Shown here in pieces: positions 44,954-59,500 of a DNA stretch of 64,000 bases. The stretch comes from Nostoc commune NIES-4072. GTDB taxonomy: Bacteria; Cyanobacteriota; Cyanobacteriia; Cyanobacteriales; Nostocaceae. The stretch is from assembly GCF_003113895.1 (NCBI RefSeq), contig NZ_BDUD01000001.1, positions 679,388 to 743,387 of the forward strand. The letters run 5' to 3'. Within the stretch, counting starts at the first letter, position 1. Every line of letters starts with the position of its first letter. The notes beneath the pieces were generated by a model, which worked only from the letters and a program-made list of their open reading frames with translations, was not told where the DNA came from and ran no database searches. A program made the position numbers and the translations under genes.

Positions 44954-45103
44954 TTAACGAACTTTGGGGGTTTAAGTCCCCAGCAAGATAGGCAGCACGT
45001 TTTGTGTCGGGGTCTAAATCCCCGTCACAAAACGTAATTGCGAATTGCGTTAGCGCAGCGTTAGCGAGGAACGAGCGTCATTGCGAATTGCGAATTGGTT
45101 TAA
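44954..45103 (+). repeat. 150-bp dispersed repeat, copy A
   Basis: Identical at every base to 62734-62883. It contains GGGG-TTTAAGT-CCCC, then a long hairpin ACGTTTTGTG..GGGG-TCTAAAT-CCCC..CACAAAACGT (44997-45035), then AATTGCGAATTGCG and GCGTTAGCGCAGCGTTAGCG motifs. No coding capacity. Diverged copies of its two cores are at 3827 and 8698. It looks like a non-autonomous mobile element, perhaps of the IS200/IS605 palindrome-ended type (inference). Confidence 0.92.
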
Positions 45104-45186
45104 CAAGTTCCTGCTTTCTATCTGTAGTTCTACTTGTAAGTCATCCTAAATATTTATTTATGCACTGATTTTCAAAAATCCTAGCC

Positions 45187-45213
45187 ACAAAAAAGAGGTC
45201 TTTTTTGACCCCT
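45187..45213 (-). terminator. intrinsic terminator of the apc operon
   Basis: On the minus strand: stem AGGGGTC / GACCTCT (one G-U pair), loop AAAAAA, then TTTTTT, 37 bp after the apcC stop. Confidence 0.75.
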
Positions 45214-45249
45214 TACCAATTCTCTAAAATAATGTTTTATCTACAGCAA

Positions 45250-45456
45250 TTAAATCAAGCCAGTATTAGCGCCTTGCTTACCAGTTGCTAGTTCCACCTT
45301 GATGATTGTGCCACCTGCTTTTTGAATGCGTTGCTGTTCGCGGAACCAATTCTCATAAGGAACTAGCTTAGTGAAGTAAGTATTTTGGAGTTCGCGTTGG
45401 GTACGAATTCTGGTTTGGCTAGGAACTAGAGCGGTGATTTTAAAGAAACGGGCCAT
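45250..45456 (-). CDS. apcC: phycobilisome 7.8-kDa core linker
   Basis: 68 residues with the CpcD-type linker fold (MARFFKITALVPSQTRIRTQ, NTYFTKLVPYENWF, GGTIIKVELATG). It caps allophycocyanin trimers in the phycobilisome core and shifts their absorption. Third gene of apcA-apcB-apcC, separated from apcB by a 223-bp gap with a long-range stem-loop and followed by a terminator. Confidence 0.97.
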   Translation of the reverse strand: MARFFKITALVPSQTRIRTQRELQNTYFTKLVPYENWFREQQRIQKAGGTIIKVELATGKQGANTGLI

Positions 45457-45537
45457 GTTTTGAAAATCTCCTGTAAAATTTGTGAAAACTTTTTTTATCT
45501 CAAAATCTTGAGTGCAAATCTTTTAATCATTCAAAGG

Positions 45538-45635
45538 CTGGAAATCAAACATCAATACTAGACCACCAACACTCATCACTGATAATTTACCAAGATAAGC
45601 AATATAACGTTCTAGCACTCACGGTTGATTTCCAG
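45538..45635 (-). promoter_or_regulatory. apcB-apcC intercistronic stem-loop
   Basis: CTGGAAATCAA (45538-45548) and TTGATTTCCAG (45625-45635) are perfectly complementary across a 76-nt loop. In cyanobacteria apcAB transcripts outnumber apcABC, and a structure here would fit partial termination or processing that lowers apcC. Confidence 0.5.
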
Positions 45636-45679
45636 ACCTTAATAAAGTCGCAGCTAAATTCTTAAGCGCAAACTAATTC

Positions 45680-46168
45680 TTAGCTTAAGCCAGAAGAGAT
45701 ATAGTCTAAGTAAACACCCATTTCTTTACCAGCATCAGAACCAACCAAACTAGCGGTTACTTCCTTGATTGCTTGGATAGCTTGCACGGTAGCACCAACG
45801 GGAACTCCTAAAGAGTTGTAGGTTTCCTTCAAGCCATTTAATACACGCTCATCCAAAATGGAAGGATCGCCAGCTAACATAGCGTAGGTGGCATAGCGGA
45901 GGTAGTAGTCCAAATCACGGATGCAAGCAGCATAGCGGCGGGTGGTATACATGTTGCCGCCGGGACGAGTGATGTCAGAGTATAGCAAAGATTTTGCTAC
46001 AGCTTCTTTAACGATCGCAGCAGCGTTAGCACTGATGGTGCTAGCAGCCCGGACTCGCAGTTCGCCAGTTGCGAAGTAGCCTTTTAGCTTTTGTAAAGCA
46101 GAAGAGTCTAGGTATTTACCTTGAACGTCTGCGGAGTTAATTACAGCAGTAATTGCGTCTTGAGCCAT
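45680..46168 (-). CDS. apcB: allophycocyanin beta subunit
   Basis: 162 residues, full length ([20 protein letters not shown]...[13 protein letters not shown]). The chromophore Cys sits in the conserved [20 protein letters not shown] segment, near residue 82; phycocyanobilin is attached there by a CpcS/U-type lyase. The Asn of GGNMYTT is the usual methylated-Asn site. It pairs with ApcA in the trimers of the phycobilisome core and lies 65 bp after apcA. Confidence 0.98.
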   Translation of the reverse strand: MAQDAITAVINSADVQGKYLDSSALQKLKGYFATGELRVRAASTISANAAAIVKEAVAKSLLYSDITRPGGNMYTTRRYAACIRDLDYYLRYATYAMLAGDPSILDERVLNGLKETYNSLGVPVGATVQAIQAIKEVTASLVGSDAGKEMGVYLDYISSGLS

Positions 46169-46233
46169 GTTGTTAATTCCTTATTTCCAACCGTATTGCA
46201 ATACTTGTGTTTCGGCAGAGAAACAGCATCACC

Positions 46234-46719
46234 CTATAGCAGGGCACCAACTAAGTAGTCGAAGTAAGTACCAGCTTCAGCAGCATCATCACCAGACAGC
46301 AATGTAGTAGCTACATTTTTCAGTCCACGGATACCTTCAGCAACACCATCAATAGGAGTTCCCAAGGACTTGTACAGTTCACGGGCACCGATAACACCAA
46401 TTTCTTCGATGGGGGTAACATCACCAGCAACGATACCGTAGGTAACGAGGCGGAGGTAATAATCTAGGTCACGCAGACAAGTAGCAGTCAATTCTTGACC
46501 GTAAGCGTTACCACCAGGAGACACAACATCAGGGCGCTTTTGGAACAGTTGATCGCCAGCTTGCTTAACCAGGCGCTCACGATTCTCTGTCAAAACTTGA
46601 GCAATCCGCACACGGCGCTCACCAGTAGCAACAAAGGATTTGATCCGATCCAATTCACCAGGGCTGAGGTAGCGAGCTTCTGCATCAGCATTCACGATAG
46701 CTTTCGTGACGATACTCAT
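46234..46719 (-). CDS. apcA: allophycocyanin alpha subunit
   Basis: 161 residues, full length ([20 protein letters not shown]...[16 protein letters not shown]). Chromophore Cys in the [20 protein letters not shown] segment. Forms alpha-beta trimers of the phycobilisome core with ApcB. First gene of the apcABC unit, with a 340-bp upstream region; apcE lies further upstream on the same strand. Confidence 0.98.
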   Translation of the reverse strand: MSIVTKAIVNADAEARYLSPGELDRIKSFVATGERRVRIAQVLTENRERLVKQAGDQLFQKRPDVVSPGGNAYGQELTATCLRDLDYYLRLVTYGIVAGDVTPIEEIGVIGARELYKSLGTPIDGVAEGIRGLKNVATTLLSGDDAAEAGTYFDYLVGALL

Positions 46720-47060
46720 TAATGGATTCCTCCAAATACGAATGAAACCAGGATTTGATTAAACTAGTGCGACTTTAAATTCGGTTCACTGAGTTTCTTT
46801 TCTCGTTCTTTTAGATACAACAGTTTAATAACTGTTACGGCTAATAAATTACGAGTTTTCTTGAGTCAACACTAGTAAACAAGCTTTGAAACTCAGTTAC
46901 CTTCCGCAAAACATTTTCCGGCATTCTGTTGAGCATTTATTACTGCTCTTAACACTTTGTAATATTCTTTTTCAGAATTTCGAGTTTTAGCCTTAATCTG
47001 AGAGCAATATTACGAAAGGTTACGAAGGGGGCAGGGGACTGGGGACAGTAAATAATCTGT
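46720..47060. other. apcA upstream region
   Basis: 341 bases between apcE and apcA. AT-rich and presumably holds the strong apcA promoter. No specific box is assigned and no gene is seen. Confidence 0.55.
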
Positions 47061-50898
<3,838 letters not shown>

Positions 50899-51429
50899 AT
50901 GAGACAAGGTTGTAAATTTAATTATCTATTTAATGCTACACTGTCTGCGATCGCAGTTCTTTTGGCAGTCACTCCTGCAAATGCGCTTCCAGAGCAAAAT
51001 ATCAGTACTGTTGTTAAGTGGGCAAAGACCAGACCTCAACTACCAACACTGAGATACAACAGCGAAGCCCACGGCTACGAGGGTACAAAGGGAAAATTAT
51101 ACTTTTATGCTGATGTCACTTCTCAAAATGGGATAGTGAATAAAGAAGGTATAACCGTTAGTGGTGATAAACGCCTTAAATTCACCACAAAAAATGCTAA
51201 TGCAGTGAAATTGTTACAAAATATTTATAATTCTAATATTGCCAATGATTTCCAGAAGTCCCGATATATCACCAAAGTTGGACGTGACCAGTTTTATCGT
51301 GGACAAAAGTTTGCTTACATAACTGCTGAGGTGCAGGGTGGGTCATCATTTCAGATAATTCCCTTGAATAAATTGCAAGAGTTTATAGATAATGCTAAAT
51401 ATTGCCAAACCAATCAGTGCGACGTTTAA
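50899..51429 (+). CDS. small secreted hypothetical protein
   Basis: 176 residues. Clear signal peptide (FNYLFNATLSAIAVLLAVTPANA, cleaved near LPEQ). The mature part alternates beta strands and polar loops (KGKLYFYADVTSQNGIVNKE, QKFAYITAEVQGGSSFQII) and ends with CQTNQC, a possible disulfide pair. I recognise no family. GGGAAA lies about 8 bases before the ATG. A single-gene unit, divergent from apcE. Confidence 0.7.
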   Translation: MRQGCKFNYLFNATLSAIAVLLAVTPANALPEQNISTVVKWAKTRPQLPTLRYNSEAHGYEGTKGKLYFYADVTSQNGIVNKEGITVSGDKRLKFTTKNANAVKLLQNIYNSNIANDFQKSRYITKVGRDQFYRGQKFAYITAEVQGGSSFQIIPLNKLQEFIDNAKYCQTNQCDV

Positions 51430-51665
51430 TTAGGGATTTCCAAGAAAGAAATAAACTAACCACAGAGACGCAAAGAACACAGAGAGAGGAGAAATAGAGA
51501 AGATTTTAGGACTTACGCATTGACAGAATAACAAAATAGTGAATTCATAAAGTTATAAGAAGAGCCTCTTTATAAATGAGGACTGCAAAGCTGCGAGTTT
51601 TCATCGTACTGTATCCTCAAGCCCTTTTATAGTAAGCATAGCATCAGCCTTTCTCTATAAAGATC

Positions 51666-51700
51666 GCCGCTAATGAGGCAGCGACCCCCTGATTAGCGGC
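51666..51700. terminator. hairpin between convergent genes, probable terminator
   Basis: Perfect 9-bp stem GCCGCTAAT/ATTAGCGGC with a 17-nt loop; ACATTTTT follows on the plus strand. It lies 45 bp past dnaE-N on the minus strand and 237 bp past the secreted-protein gene on the plus strand, so it may serve either or both. Confidence 0.45.
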
Positions 51701-51744
51701 ACATTTTTAGCCAGAAGACTCTGATACTCTCACTGCCTCTTTTC

Positions 51745-54375
51745 TCAATTTGGCAAACCATCTACCTGCATTAAATCCAATTCCCGTTCAAATATTTCAT
51801 CAATTGGCAACATTTGACCATCAACAGTCATAAATTTATGATCTTTTGTTGCCCGAATAAATGAACCATCTTCCAAACAATACTCAAACACCTCTTGTTG
51901 TCCGCGATCGTGCCACTGTGCTACAGGTTGGATGTAAATATTTCCATTATTATCAACGCTGTACACAGTACACTCAATGCCTTTTTCTACAATCTTTCCA
52001 ATTGGCAACAATCCATATTCTACTGTCAATATTTCCGTGTCATAGCTTAAACAATATTCAGCAAACTTTAACATTTGCTCAAATAATTCATCCGCAACTT
52101 TTTTTTGTACACCATTTTTAGCTGCGCCATCCACGAATTTTTCTCGCTGCTTTTGCATCTCAGAAACTTTCTTTTTACCCATCGCCCGACGCAGTAAGTC
52201 AGCTTGTCCTAAAGAATATCCAGCCATATCTTGAGCAATTTTCATGATTTGCTCTTGATAGACCATAATTCCATAAGTTTCGTCTAATATTGTTTCCAAA
52301 ATGGTGTGTTGATAATCAATGTTTTCTCGACCATGTTTACGGTTAATAAACTTAGGAATTAGCCCTGCATCTAATGGGCCCGGCCGATAAAGTGCCAAAA
52401 TTGAAGAAATATCTTCTATATTAGAAGGCTTCAAATCTCGCACGATTTGACGCATCCCAGAAGATTCTAATTGAAATATCCCTTCTAACTCACCTGCTTC
52501 TAATAATTCATAAGTTTTTTGGACATCTTTAGGTAGACTGCTATGTTCGCCTTTCGCTAATATCTTCTGGGCTTTTCTTTCCTGGCGGGGAATTTCATCA
52601 GGATCAACCCGATATCCTCTTGTTTCTTGAATCAAATCAACAGTCTTTTGAATCAACGTTAGGTTCCGTAAACCCAGAAAGTCCATTTTCAATAAACCCA
52701 TTGATTCCAAGTCTTCCATGAAATATTGGGTAATTACAGAACCGTCATTATTCTTCTGTAGCGGGACAATCTCATCAAGTGGATCGGCAGAAATTACTAC
52801 ACCTGCTGCATGAACACCAAAAGTTTTGTTAGTTCCTTCAATTCGCATCGCCATATCAAGCCAATGGCGAATATGAGGTTCTTTATCATATTTCTGTTTA
52901 AACTCTGGTTCTGGGGTTTGATCGGAAACCATCACCTTGAGTTTCGTTGGTTTCCCCCGCACTACAGGAATTAATTTCGCCATTTTGTCAGCTTCCCCAT
53001 AAGGAATATTTAATACTCTGGCGACATCTTTCAAAACGGCTTTAGAAGTTAGGCGGTTAAAAGTAATAATTTGGGCAACTCTATCTGCACCATATTTCTC
53101 AGTTACATAATCAATAACTTTATCTCTTTGTTCAATACAGAAATCTGTATCAATATCAGGCATGGATTTGCGCTCTGGGTTCAAAAATCGCTCAAATAGT
53201 AGCCCATGATGCACAGGGTCAATGTTAGTAATTCGCATTGCATAAGCAACTAATGAACCAGCCGCAGAGCCGCGACCTGGCCCTACAGGAATGTTATTAT
53301 CTCTAGCAAATTTGATGTAGTCCCATACAACTAAAAAGTATTTAGAAAAACCCATCTGCTGAATCATTTTTAGTTCGTATTCCAATCTTTCTTTATAGAC
53401 GGAATCAACTTCTTGGCGAGATTTGCGATTTAAGCGTTCTAAAAGTCCACTCCATGCAACATCTTCGGCGTAAGTGTCAGCAGTATGACCAGAGGGAATT
53501 GGGGGCGTAGGAATCTGAGGCTCACCCATGATATGGTAAGGCTCGACTTTATCAGCGACTTCTTCAGTGGTAGCGATCGCTTCGGCAATTACATCATCAG
53601 GTAAATGGTCACGAAATAGCTGCTGCATCTCTTCACCAGATTTGAGATACTCTGTGCCGCTATAACGCATCCGCTTATCTTCAATAATTAGCTTGCCAGT
53701 TTGAATACATAGCAAAGCGTCGTGGGCTTCAACATCAAAACAAGAAATAAAATGCGAATCATTGGTAGCAACAATTTTAATCCCTAGTTCCCGCGCAATT
53801 TTGACGATTTCAACATTCACAATCCGGTCTTCTTGAGAACCGTGGTCTTGAATTTCTAGATAATAATCATCACCAAATACATCTTTATACCACTGAGCAA
53901 CTTTTCGGGCTGCATCTGGTCTATTACTGAGAATCGCTTGGGGAATTTCTCCACCCAAGCAAGCACTGGTGACAATCAAGCCTTCATGATATTGTTTTAG
54001 TAAATCTTTATTAATACAAGGACGAGAAAAAATTCCTTTACCTTGGACACCTTTGAGGTGAGAAATTGTGGTTAATTTGACTAAATTTTTGTACCCTTTA
54101 GTATTTTTAGCTAAAACGACTTGGTGATATTTGGGACGGCGTTCTTGTTTTTCAATATCGCCGTTAATTACATACATTTCATTGCCGATAATCGGCTTAA
54201 TATTTTGACTACGGCAGATTTTGATCAGTTCAACAGCTCCATACATGACGCCATGATCAGTAAGAGCGATCGCTTTCATTCCTAGTGCGATCGCTTGATC
54301 CACCAACTCTGGTAGCTGACTTGCCCCATCAAGTAGACTGTAGTCACTATGAATATGTAAAGGCACAAAGGACAT
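51745..54375 (-). CDS. dnaE: DNA polymerase III alpha, N-terminal half with split intein N-fragment
   Basis: 876 residues from the ATG at 54373-54375, with GGAG 6 bases upstream; an earlier ATG at 54379-54381 overlaps that site. The extein part (about 1-774) has the PHP domain ([32 protein letters not shown]) and the polymerase catalytic Asp pair in MPDIDTDFC. It ends in LKFAEY, directly followed by the 102-residue intein N-fragment beginning CLSYDTE. The rest of the polymerase, behind an intein C-fragment, must be encoded elsewhere in the genome; the two products join by protein trans-splicing. Nothing in this window encodes that half. Confidence 0.97.
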   Translation of the reverse strand: MSFVPLHIHSDYSLLDGASQLPELVDQAIALGMKAIALTDHGVMYGAVELIKICRSQNIKPIIGNEMYVINGDIEKQERRPKYHQVVLAKNTKGYKNLVKLTTISHLKGVQGKGIFSRPCINKDLLKQYHEGLIVTSACLGGEIPQAILSNRPDAARKVAQWYKDVFGDDYYLEIQDHGSQEDRIVNVEIVKIARELGIKIVATNDSHFISCFDVEAHDALLCIQTGKLIIEDKRMRYSGTEYLKSGEEMQQLFRDHLPDDVIAEAIATTEEVADKVEPYHIMGEPQIPTPPIPSGHTADTYAEDVAWSGLLERLNRKSRQEVDSVYKERLEYELKMIQQMGFSKYFLVVWDYIKFARDNNIPVGPGRGSAAGSLVAYAMRITNIDPVHHGLLFERFLNPERKSMPDIDTDFCIEQRDKVIDYVTEKYGADRVAQIITFNRLTSKAVLKDVARVLNIPYGEADKMAKLIPVVRGKPTKLKVMVSDQTPEPEFKQKYDKEPHIRHWLDMAMRIEGTNKTFGVHAAGVVISADPLDEIVPLQKNNDGSVITQYFMEDLESMGLLKMDFLGLRNLTLIQKTVDLIQETRGYRVDPDEIPRQERKAQKILAKGEHSSLPKDVQKTYELLEAGELEGIFQLESSGMRQIVRDLKPSNIEDISSILALYRPGPLDAGLIPKFINRKHGRENIDYQHTILETILDETYGIMVYQEQIMKIAQDMAGYSLGQADLLRRAMGKKKVSEMQKQREKFVDGAAKNGVQKKVADELFEQMLKFAEYCLSYDTEILTVEYGLLPIGKIVEKGIECTVYSVDNNGNIYIQPVAQWHDRGQQEVFEYCLEDGSFIRATKDHKFMTVDGQMLPIDEIFERELDLMQVDGLPN
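51748..52053 (-). other. DnaE split intein, N-terminal fragment (102 residues)
   Basis: Begins with the nucleophile Cys of [14 protein letters not shown] and ends ...VDGLPN. Block B with the conserved T-K-D-H is visible ([13 protein letters not shown]). Length and sequence are very near the fast-splicing Nostoc punctiforme DnaE intein as I remember it; differences include Asp at position 5 (Glu there). Confidence 0.95.
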
Positions 54376-54568
54376 AAGCATCTCCAACCACAAGCCAAGA
54401 TATCTCTAGGGGCCTACCTTGTGGTATACCCTTTCGAGCTAGATTTTGCAAAGCAACGGAATCTTAGATTAACAGTTTTTACCTAAAATTAAAGCTGTTC
54501 TTTTTCCGAAATTATCACTGTCATAAGTGTTGTTTTAATAGTTACAGTAGTTAATCAGCATCTAACTA

Positions 54569-55861
54569 ATGAGTCAAACAGAGAGTACTACTTCGGCTAA
54601 AACCAAAGCTAGCCCTTGGTGGGGGCGTATCCCTCTCACATTGCAAATTCTCATCGCCCTAGTAGCCGCAGTCAGCGTTGGAATTGCCCTTGGTGCGGGG
54701 AATCCCAATCCCAGCAATGCCACCTTAATCAACAATTTAGCAATTCCGGCTGAGTTAGTGCTAAAGGCTCTCCGCGCCCTAGCTACGCCCCTGATTTTGG
54801 TAGCGGTGCTGCATACCTTAATGACTACGAATATCCCTGGTACAGCCGGACGGCGGTTAGCAGTACTACTTTTAACTAACACTACCGTAGCTATTTTAGT
54901 GGGGCTTCTCGTAGCAAATGTGCTGCGTCCGGGGACTTGGGGCAATGTAGCCACTTCAACAACTACAGAAATAACTACTCAGAGTGTTGATCCTTGGGGA
55001 ATACTCAAAGATGCTGTACCGGAAGCTGTTTTGAAGCCATTAGTTGATAATAATGTCATTCAACTAATTGTGATTGCCCTGAGTTTTGGCATCGTTTTGC
55101 GGGCATTAAAATCTGAACAAATTGCTCAAGGGAAAAAAGGATATCAGCCGATAGAGGATGTCATCGGGATTTTATTTGAAGCGGTGGCCCGTATCCTCAA
55201 CTGGGTAATTGCCTTAGTGCCTTTCGCAGTTTTTGGGATTGTTGCTAAAACCGTTGCGATGCAAGGATTTGCACCGTTTAAATCTTTGGGTGCATTTATC
55301 GTGTCGGTGCTGTTAGCACTAGTGTTGCAGGCGTGCTACTACCTCACCAGAGTAAAATTTGGTTCTTGGGTACACCCGCTAAAATTCCTAGCTGGCGGTT
55401 CTGATGCCTTTTTGACAGCTTTCTCGACTTCTTCATCTGCTGCGGCAATGCCCGTAACCTTTGAGGTTTTGCAAACAAAAGTCGGTTTAAGGGAATCTTC
55501 TGCTGCTTTGGGGTCATTAGTCGGGGCAAATTTCAATAATGATGGCACTGCCCTTTATGAAGCAATGTCTGCGTTGTATATTTCCCAACTAATTGGGCAA
55601 CATTTAAGTCTGGGACAGCAATTAATTGTCATCCTTACCTCAATTTTTGCATCTGTAGGTGCGGCGAATATTCCTAATGCTGGACTGGTAACGATGACAC
55701 TAGTGTTCACTTCTGTAGGCTTACCCACCCAATACATTGCTTTGCTAGTTACTGTAGACTGGTTTCTGGATCGCTGCCGCACTGCAATTAATGTTATGGG
55801 AGATATGACTGTCAGTGCTTTACTTGATGGCAAAAAGCCTCGTTCTCTAGACGAGGCTTAG
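54569..55861 (+). CDS. dicarboxylate/amino acid:cation symporter (DAACS family)
   Basis: 430 residues of the GltP/DctA (SLC1-like) fold with about eight membrane helices plus two re-entrant hairpins. The signature serine-rich hairpin (FSTSSSAAAMPVTFEVL) and the ion and substrate motif NNDGTALYEAMSALYISQ are present, as is the late DWFLDRCRTAINVMGD helix that binds the substrate carboxylate. The substrate could be glutamate, aspartate or C4-dicarboxylates and cannot be told from the sequence. Divergent from dnaE. An intrinsic terminator overlaps its stop codon. Confidence 0.93.
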   Translation: MSQTESTTSAKTKASPWWGRIPLTLQILIALVAAVSVGIALGAGNPNPSNATLINNLAIPAELVLKALRALATPLILVAVLHTLMTTNIPGTAGRRLAVLLLTNTTVAILVGLLVANVLRPGTWGNVATSTTTEITTQSVDPWGILKDAVPEAVLKPLVDNNVIQLIVIALSFGIVLRALKSEQIAQGKKGYQPIEDVIGILFEAVARILNWVIALVPFAVFGIVAKTVAMQGFAPFKSLGAFIVSVLLALVLQACYYLTRVKFGSWVHPLKFLAGGSDAFLTAFSTSSSAAAMPVTFEVLQTKVGLRESSAALGSLVGANFNNDGTALYEAMSALYISQLIGQHLSLGQQLIVILTSIFASVGAANIPNAGLVTMTLVFTSVGLPTQYIALLVTVDWFLDRCRTAINVMGDMTVSALLDGKKPRSLDEA

Positions 55862-55867
55862 TTTTAC
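55835..55867 (+). terminator. intrinsic terminator overlapping the symporter stop codon
   Basis: Stem AAGCCTCGT / ACGAGGCTT (9 bp, 7-nt loop) followed by AGTTTTA. The TAG stop (55859-55861) begins at the last base of the stem. Confidence 0.75.
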
Positions 55868-55881
55868 GGCTTTTGAGGTAT

Positions 55882-56067
55882 CTAATGCTGTTGAGGCCCT
55901 TTGGCATCACATTCTTTAGCCCAGCAGCGTTCTAAAAGTCGAAGACGCCAGATTAATGCAAACCGTTGGGGATTCAATACTAATTTAGTATCCTGATTAA
56001 ATAAAGGCTGATTCAGATAGTGCCAAAGGGGAAATTGAATTTTGGTGTGTTTTGGATTTGGAGTCAT
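55882..56067 (-). CDS. small hypothetical protein
   Basis: 61 residues, ATG start, no clear ribosome-binding site. Aromatic and basic (FPLWHYLNQPLF, LNPQRFALIWRLRLLERCW), ending with two Cys and PQQH. The composition looks like a real short protein, but I know no family. Convergent with the symporter. Confidence 0.5.
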   Translation of the reverse strand: MTPNPKHTKIQFPLWHYLNQPLFNQDTKLVLNPQRFALIWRLRLLERCWAKECDAKGPQQH

Positions 56068-56570
56068 AAGAACAACAAATATTATTAAAGTTTAGTGGTG
56101 GTTGGCATTTTGTTTAACAATTGCCTGATGCTGTTTTTCTAGTTAAAGGCTACACTGCGTTTTTGCAGTTGTCCTGGTGGCAATTGCGGAATTTCAGTAA
56201 GTGAGTTTATGTTGTTTCCGCTTTAATACTGAAATTGCACACACTATTTTTCTGATTTTTCATGCCATGACAAGTCATGCCATTTCACAACATTCGTGAT
56301 ATAGCGTTGATTACAAGCGTACAAATCTACGTTCTTACAGTCAATTCATCTGTTACAAAGATTTTTAGAACGATCGCATTGCCATCCAGAATCTTAACTC
56401 GGTAGCTTGTTAAAAAATTGGGTAGTGTGGCGTTGAGGTGTCGAATTATAGCTTATAAAAGACTTGTAATTTCTGTTAATAACTGTGAATTTATAGTCAA
56501 TTTGATCATAAGATTGGTTCTATAGTAATTATTGGTTTTTAATGAGAGCAAGACTTTGCTCTCATTAATA
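56068..56570. other. intergenic region
   Basis: 503 AT-rich bases between two minus-strand genes. I see no ORF, tRNA or strong hairpin here. Confidence 0.55.
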
Positions 56571-59500
56571 TTAGAGAATAGTGAAATTATCGGTAGTGAG
56601 TGTTGTGCTACTAATGCCAGTTAGCGTTGCCAAGATTTCATCAGTAGCAGTCACTATAATATTGTTACCAACGAAACTTAGTTGATTGAAGGTCAGACCA
56701 TCAGACAAGCCAATCAAATCGTTGCCTTTGCAGAAGTCGGTAATAATATCAGTACCTTTTCCAACAGCGAAAACAAATTTATCCTTGCCATTACCACCCG
56801 TGAGGATATCGCTACCAAGACCACCGCACAAGAGGTCATTACCATTGCCGCCATTAAGGTAGTCATTACCAGGAGTGCCGTGGAGGATATCATTACCGTT
56901 GCCACCAAAAAGGCGATCGCCTACTTGGATAGTAACTTTAGCAGTGCTGGTGAGTTGGCCATCAGTGATGGTGTAGTTAAAGCTAGCCGCACCACTAAAC
57001 CCGCAATTTGGGGTAAACACAATAAAGTCATCTGCTGAGTTGTTAGGAGTGCCGTTATTTTTTAGCACGGCAGTACCATTGCTTGCACCACTGACACCAG
57101 TAATACTGAAACTGCTGCTATCGATGTCAATATCATTAGCCAGCAAAGTATTAGCTTGAATGCTTACAGCAGTATTTTTGGCAGCCGTAACAGTATCATT
57201 GACTGCAACAGGTGCGTCATTAACTGGTTTGACATTTAAGTTAAAAACACCAGCAATTGTGCCGCCATTGCCGTCACTGACAGTGTAGCTAAAACTGTCA
57301 GCGCCGTTGTAGTTGGCGTTGGGAGTGTAGATGAAGTAGTCATCGCTGGCATTGCCAACAGTAGCATTGTTGTTGAAGATGAGTATGCCGTTGGCAGGGT
57401 TAGTGAAGCCACTGATATTTAGGGTATCGCCATCGATGTCTGAATATCCCCTGAGAATGGTGCTGGCAAGAATTTTAACGGCGGTATCTTCTTGGGTGCT
57501 AGCTGTCTTCGCAAAGCCGTAGATGAGGTAGCTTTCTCCGTTTTTAAATGGGCCGTAGATGCCTCCTCCCTTTTGTGCTGCCCCAATAATCAGGTCATCG
57601 GAGCCATCACCGTTGAAGTCTCCGGCATTGCTAACGGAGCGCCCTGAAAAGTCACCTACATTAATGCCGTTGATCACAAAGCCGTTGCTGCCATCCAGAG
57701 ACGAGAGGTCAAAACTAGCTCCAAAGCCACTGCTGCTGCCAAACACTACGTAGCTTTCCCCAGTGCCGGAGGCTTCTAGTGCTCCAATAATCACGTCGTC
57801 GAAGCCGTCACCGTTGATGTCTCCAGCACTGCTAACTGAGATGCCTACGCCATTCCCATTGATAGCGAAGCCGTTACTACCGTCTAAGGACGAAAGGTTA
57901 AGAACCGAACCAAAGCCACTGCTCTTGCCAAATACTACGTAGATATTCGCAGAAGGGCCAGTGTCGATCTCATCTATGTAGGCAGAACCGGATGCCCCGA
58001 TAATTAGGTCATCAATGCCATCACCGTTAAAGTCTCCGGCACTGCTGACAGAGGAGCCTAAAGAGTCATATCGATTAATGCCGTTGATCACGAAGCCATT
58101 GCTGCCGTCTAGGGATGAGAGATTGAGGCTAGCTCCAAAGCCACTGCTCTTGCCAAACACAACGTAGCTCTCCCCAGCACGTTCTTTACCGTTGGGGTCG
58201 GCACCAGGTGCCCCGATAATCAGGTCATTGAAGCCGTCACCGTTGATGTCCCCCGCATTGCTAACGGAGTTGCCTGAGACGTCACCTGCATCAGTGCCGT
58301 TGATTACAAAGCCATTGCTGCCGTCTAGGGATGAGAGATTGAGGCTAGCTCCAAAGCCATTGCTCTTGCCAAACACAACGTAGCTCTCCCCAGCACGTTC
58401 TTTACCGTTGGGTTCGGCACCAAATGCCCCGATAATCAGGTCGTCGAAGCCGTCACCGTTGATGTCTCCCGCATTGCTGACAGACCAGCCTGAGAAGTCA
58501 CTTTCATCAATGCCGTTGATTACAAAGCCATTGCTGCCGTCTAGGGATAAGAGGTTGAGGCTAGCTCCAAAGCCACTGCTCTTGCCAAACACAACGTAGC
58601 TCTTCCCAGCAGAGAATTTGCCATTGGGGTCGGCACCAGGTGCCCCGATAATCAAGTCATCGAAGCCGTCACCGTTGATGTCCCCCGCATTGCTCACAGA
58701 GTAGCCTGAGTAGTCACCTCTATCAGTGCCGTTGATCACAAAGCCGTTGCTGCCGTCCAGAGATGAGAAATCAAAGCTAGCGCTAAAGCCACTGCTGCTG
58801 CCAAACACTACGTAGCTCTGCCCAGCACGAAACTTGTCATCGTTATCGGAGGCATCTTGTGCTCCGATAATCAGGTCGTCGAAGCCGTCACCGTTGATGT
58901 CTCCGGCATTGCTAACGGAGGAGCCTAAGCGGTCATATGCAGGAAATTGATTAATAATGTTTTTGAGCAGGAAGCCATTGCTGCCATTGAGGTCAGAGAG
59001 GTTGAAAGCAGAAATTAAGGCGGGTGCATCATTCACGCCGTTGATGGTCAGGTTGACGCTAGCTGTACTGGTAAAGCTGCGATCGCTGATTGTGTAAGTA
59101 AAGCGATCGCTATCGGTTTCACCTACACCCAAACTTTCAAATTGAGCGTTAGGGTTGTAAGTAAAAGTGCCATCAGCATTGAGAGTCAGTAAAGCACCGG
59201 AACTCAAGGTAATAGGAATGCCAACAGTTACACTACTACCGTTGACCTTTGTTACCCTTAAGGGGTTGCTATCCGGGCCGGTGTCATTGGCTAAGACCGA
59301 AATGTTAACGGCAGTGGCTTCGTTAGTGGTAGCCGTGTCGGTGACTGCTACTGGAAATTGATTAGTAGCTGTAGTCGTCGCAAAGCCAAAAATGAAGTAT
59401 CTCTCCTTAGAAGGTTGGACGCGTGAGTCAAAACTTGCCCCGACACTCAGGTCGTCAAAGCCATCGTGGTTGATGTCCCCTGCACTGCTGACGGAGTAGC

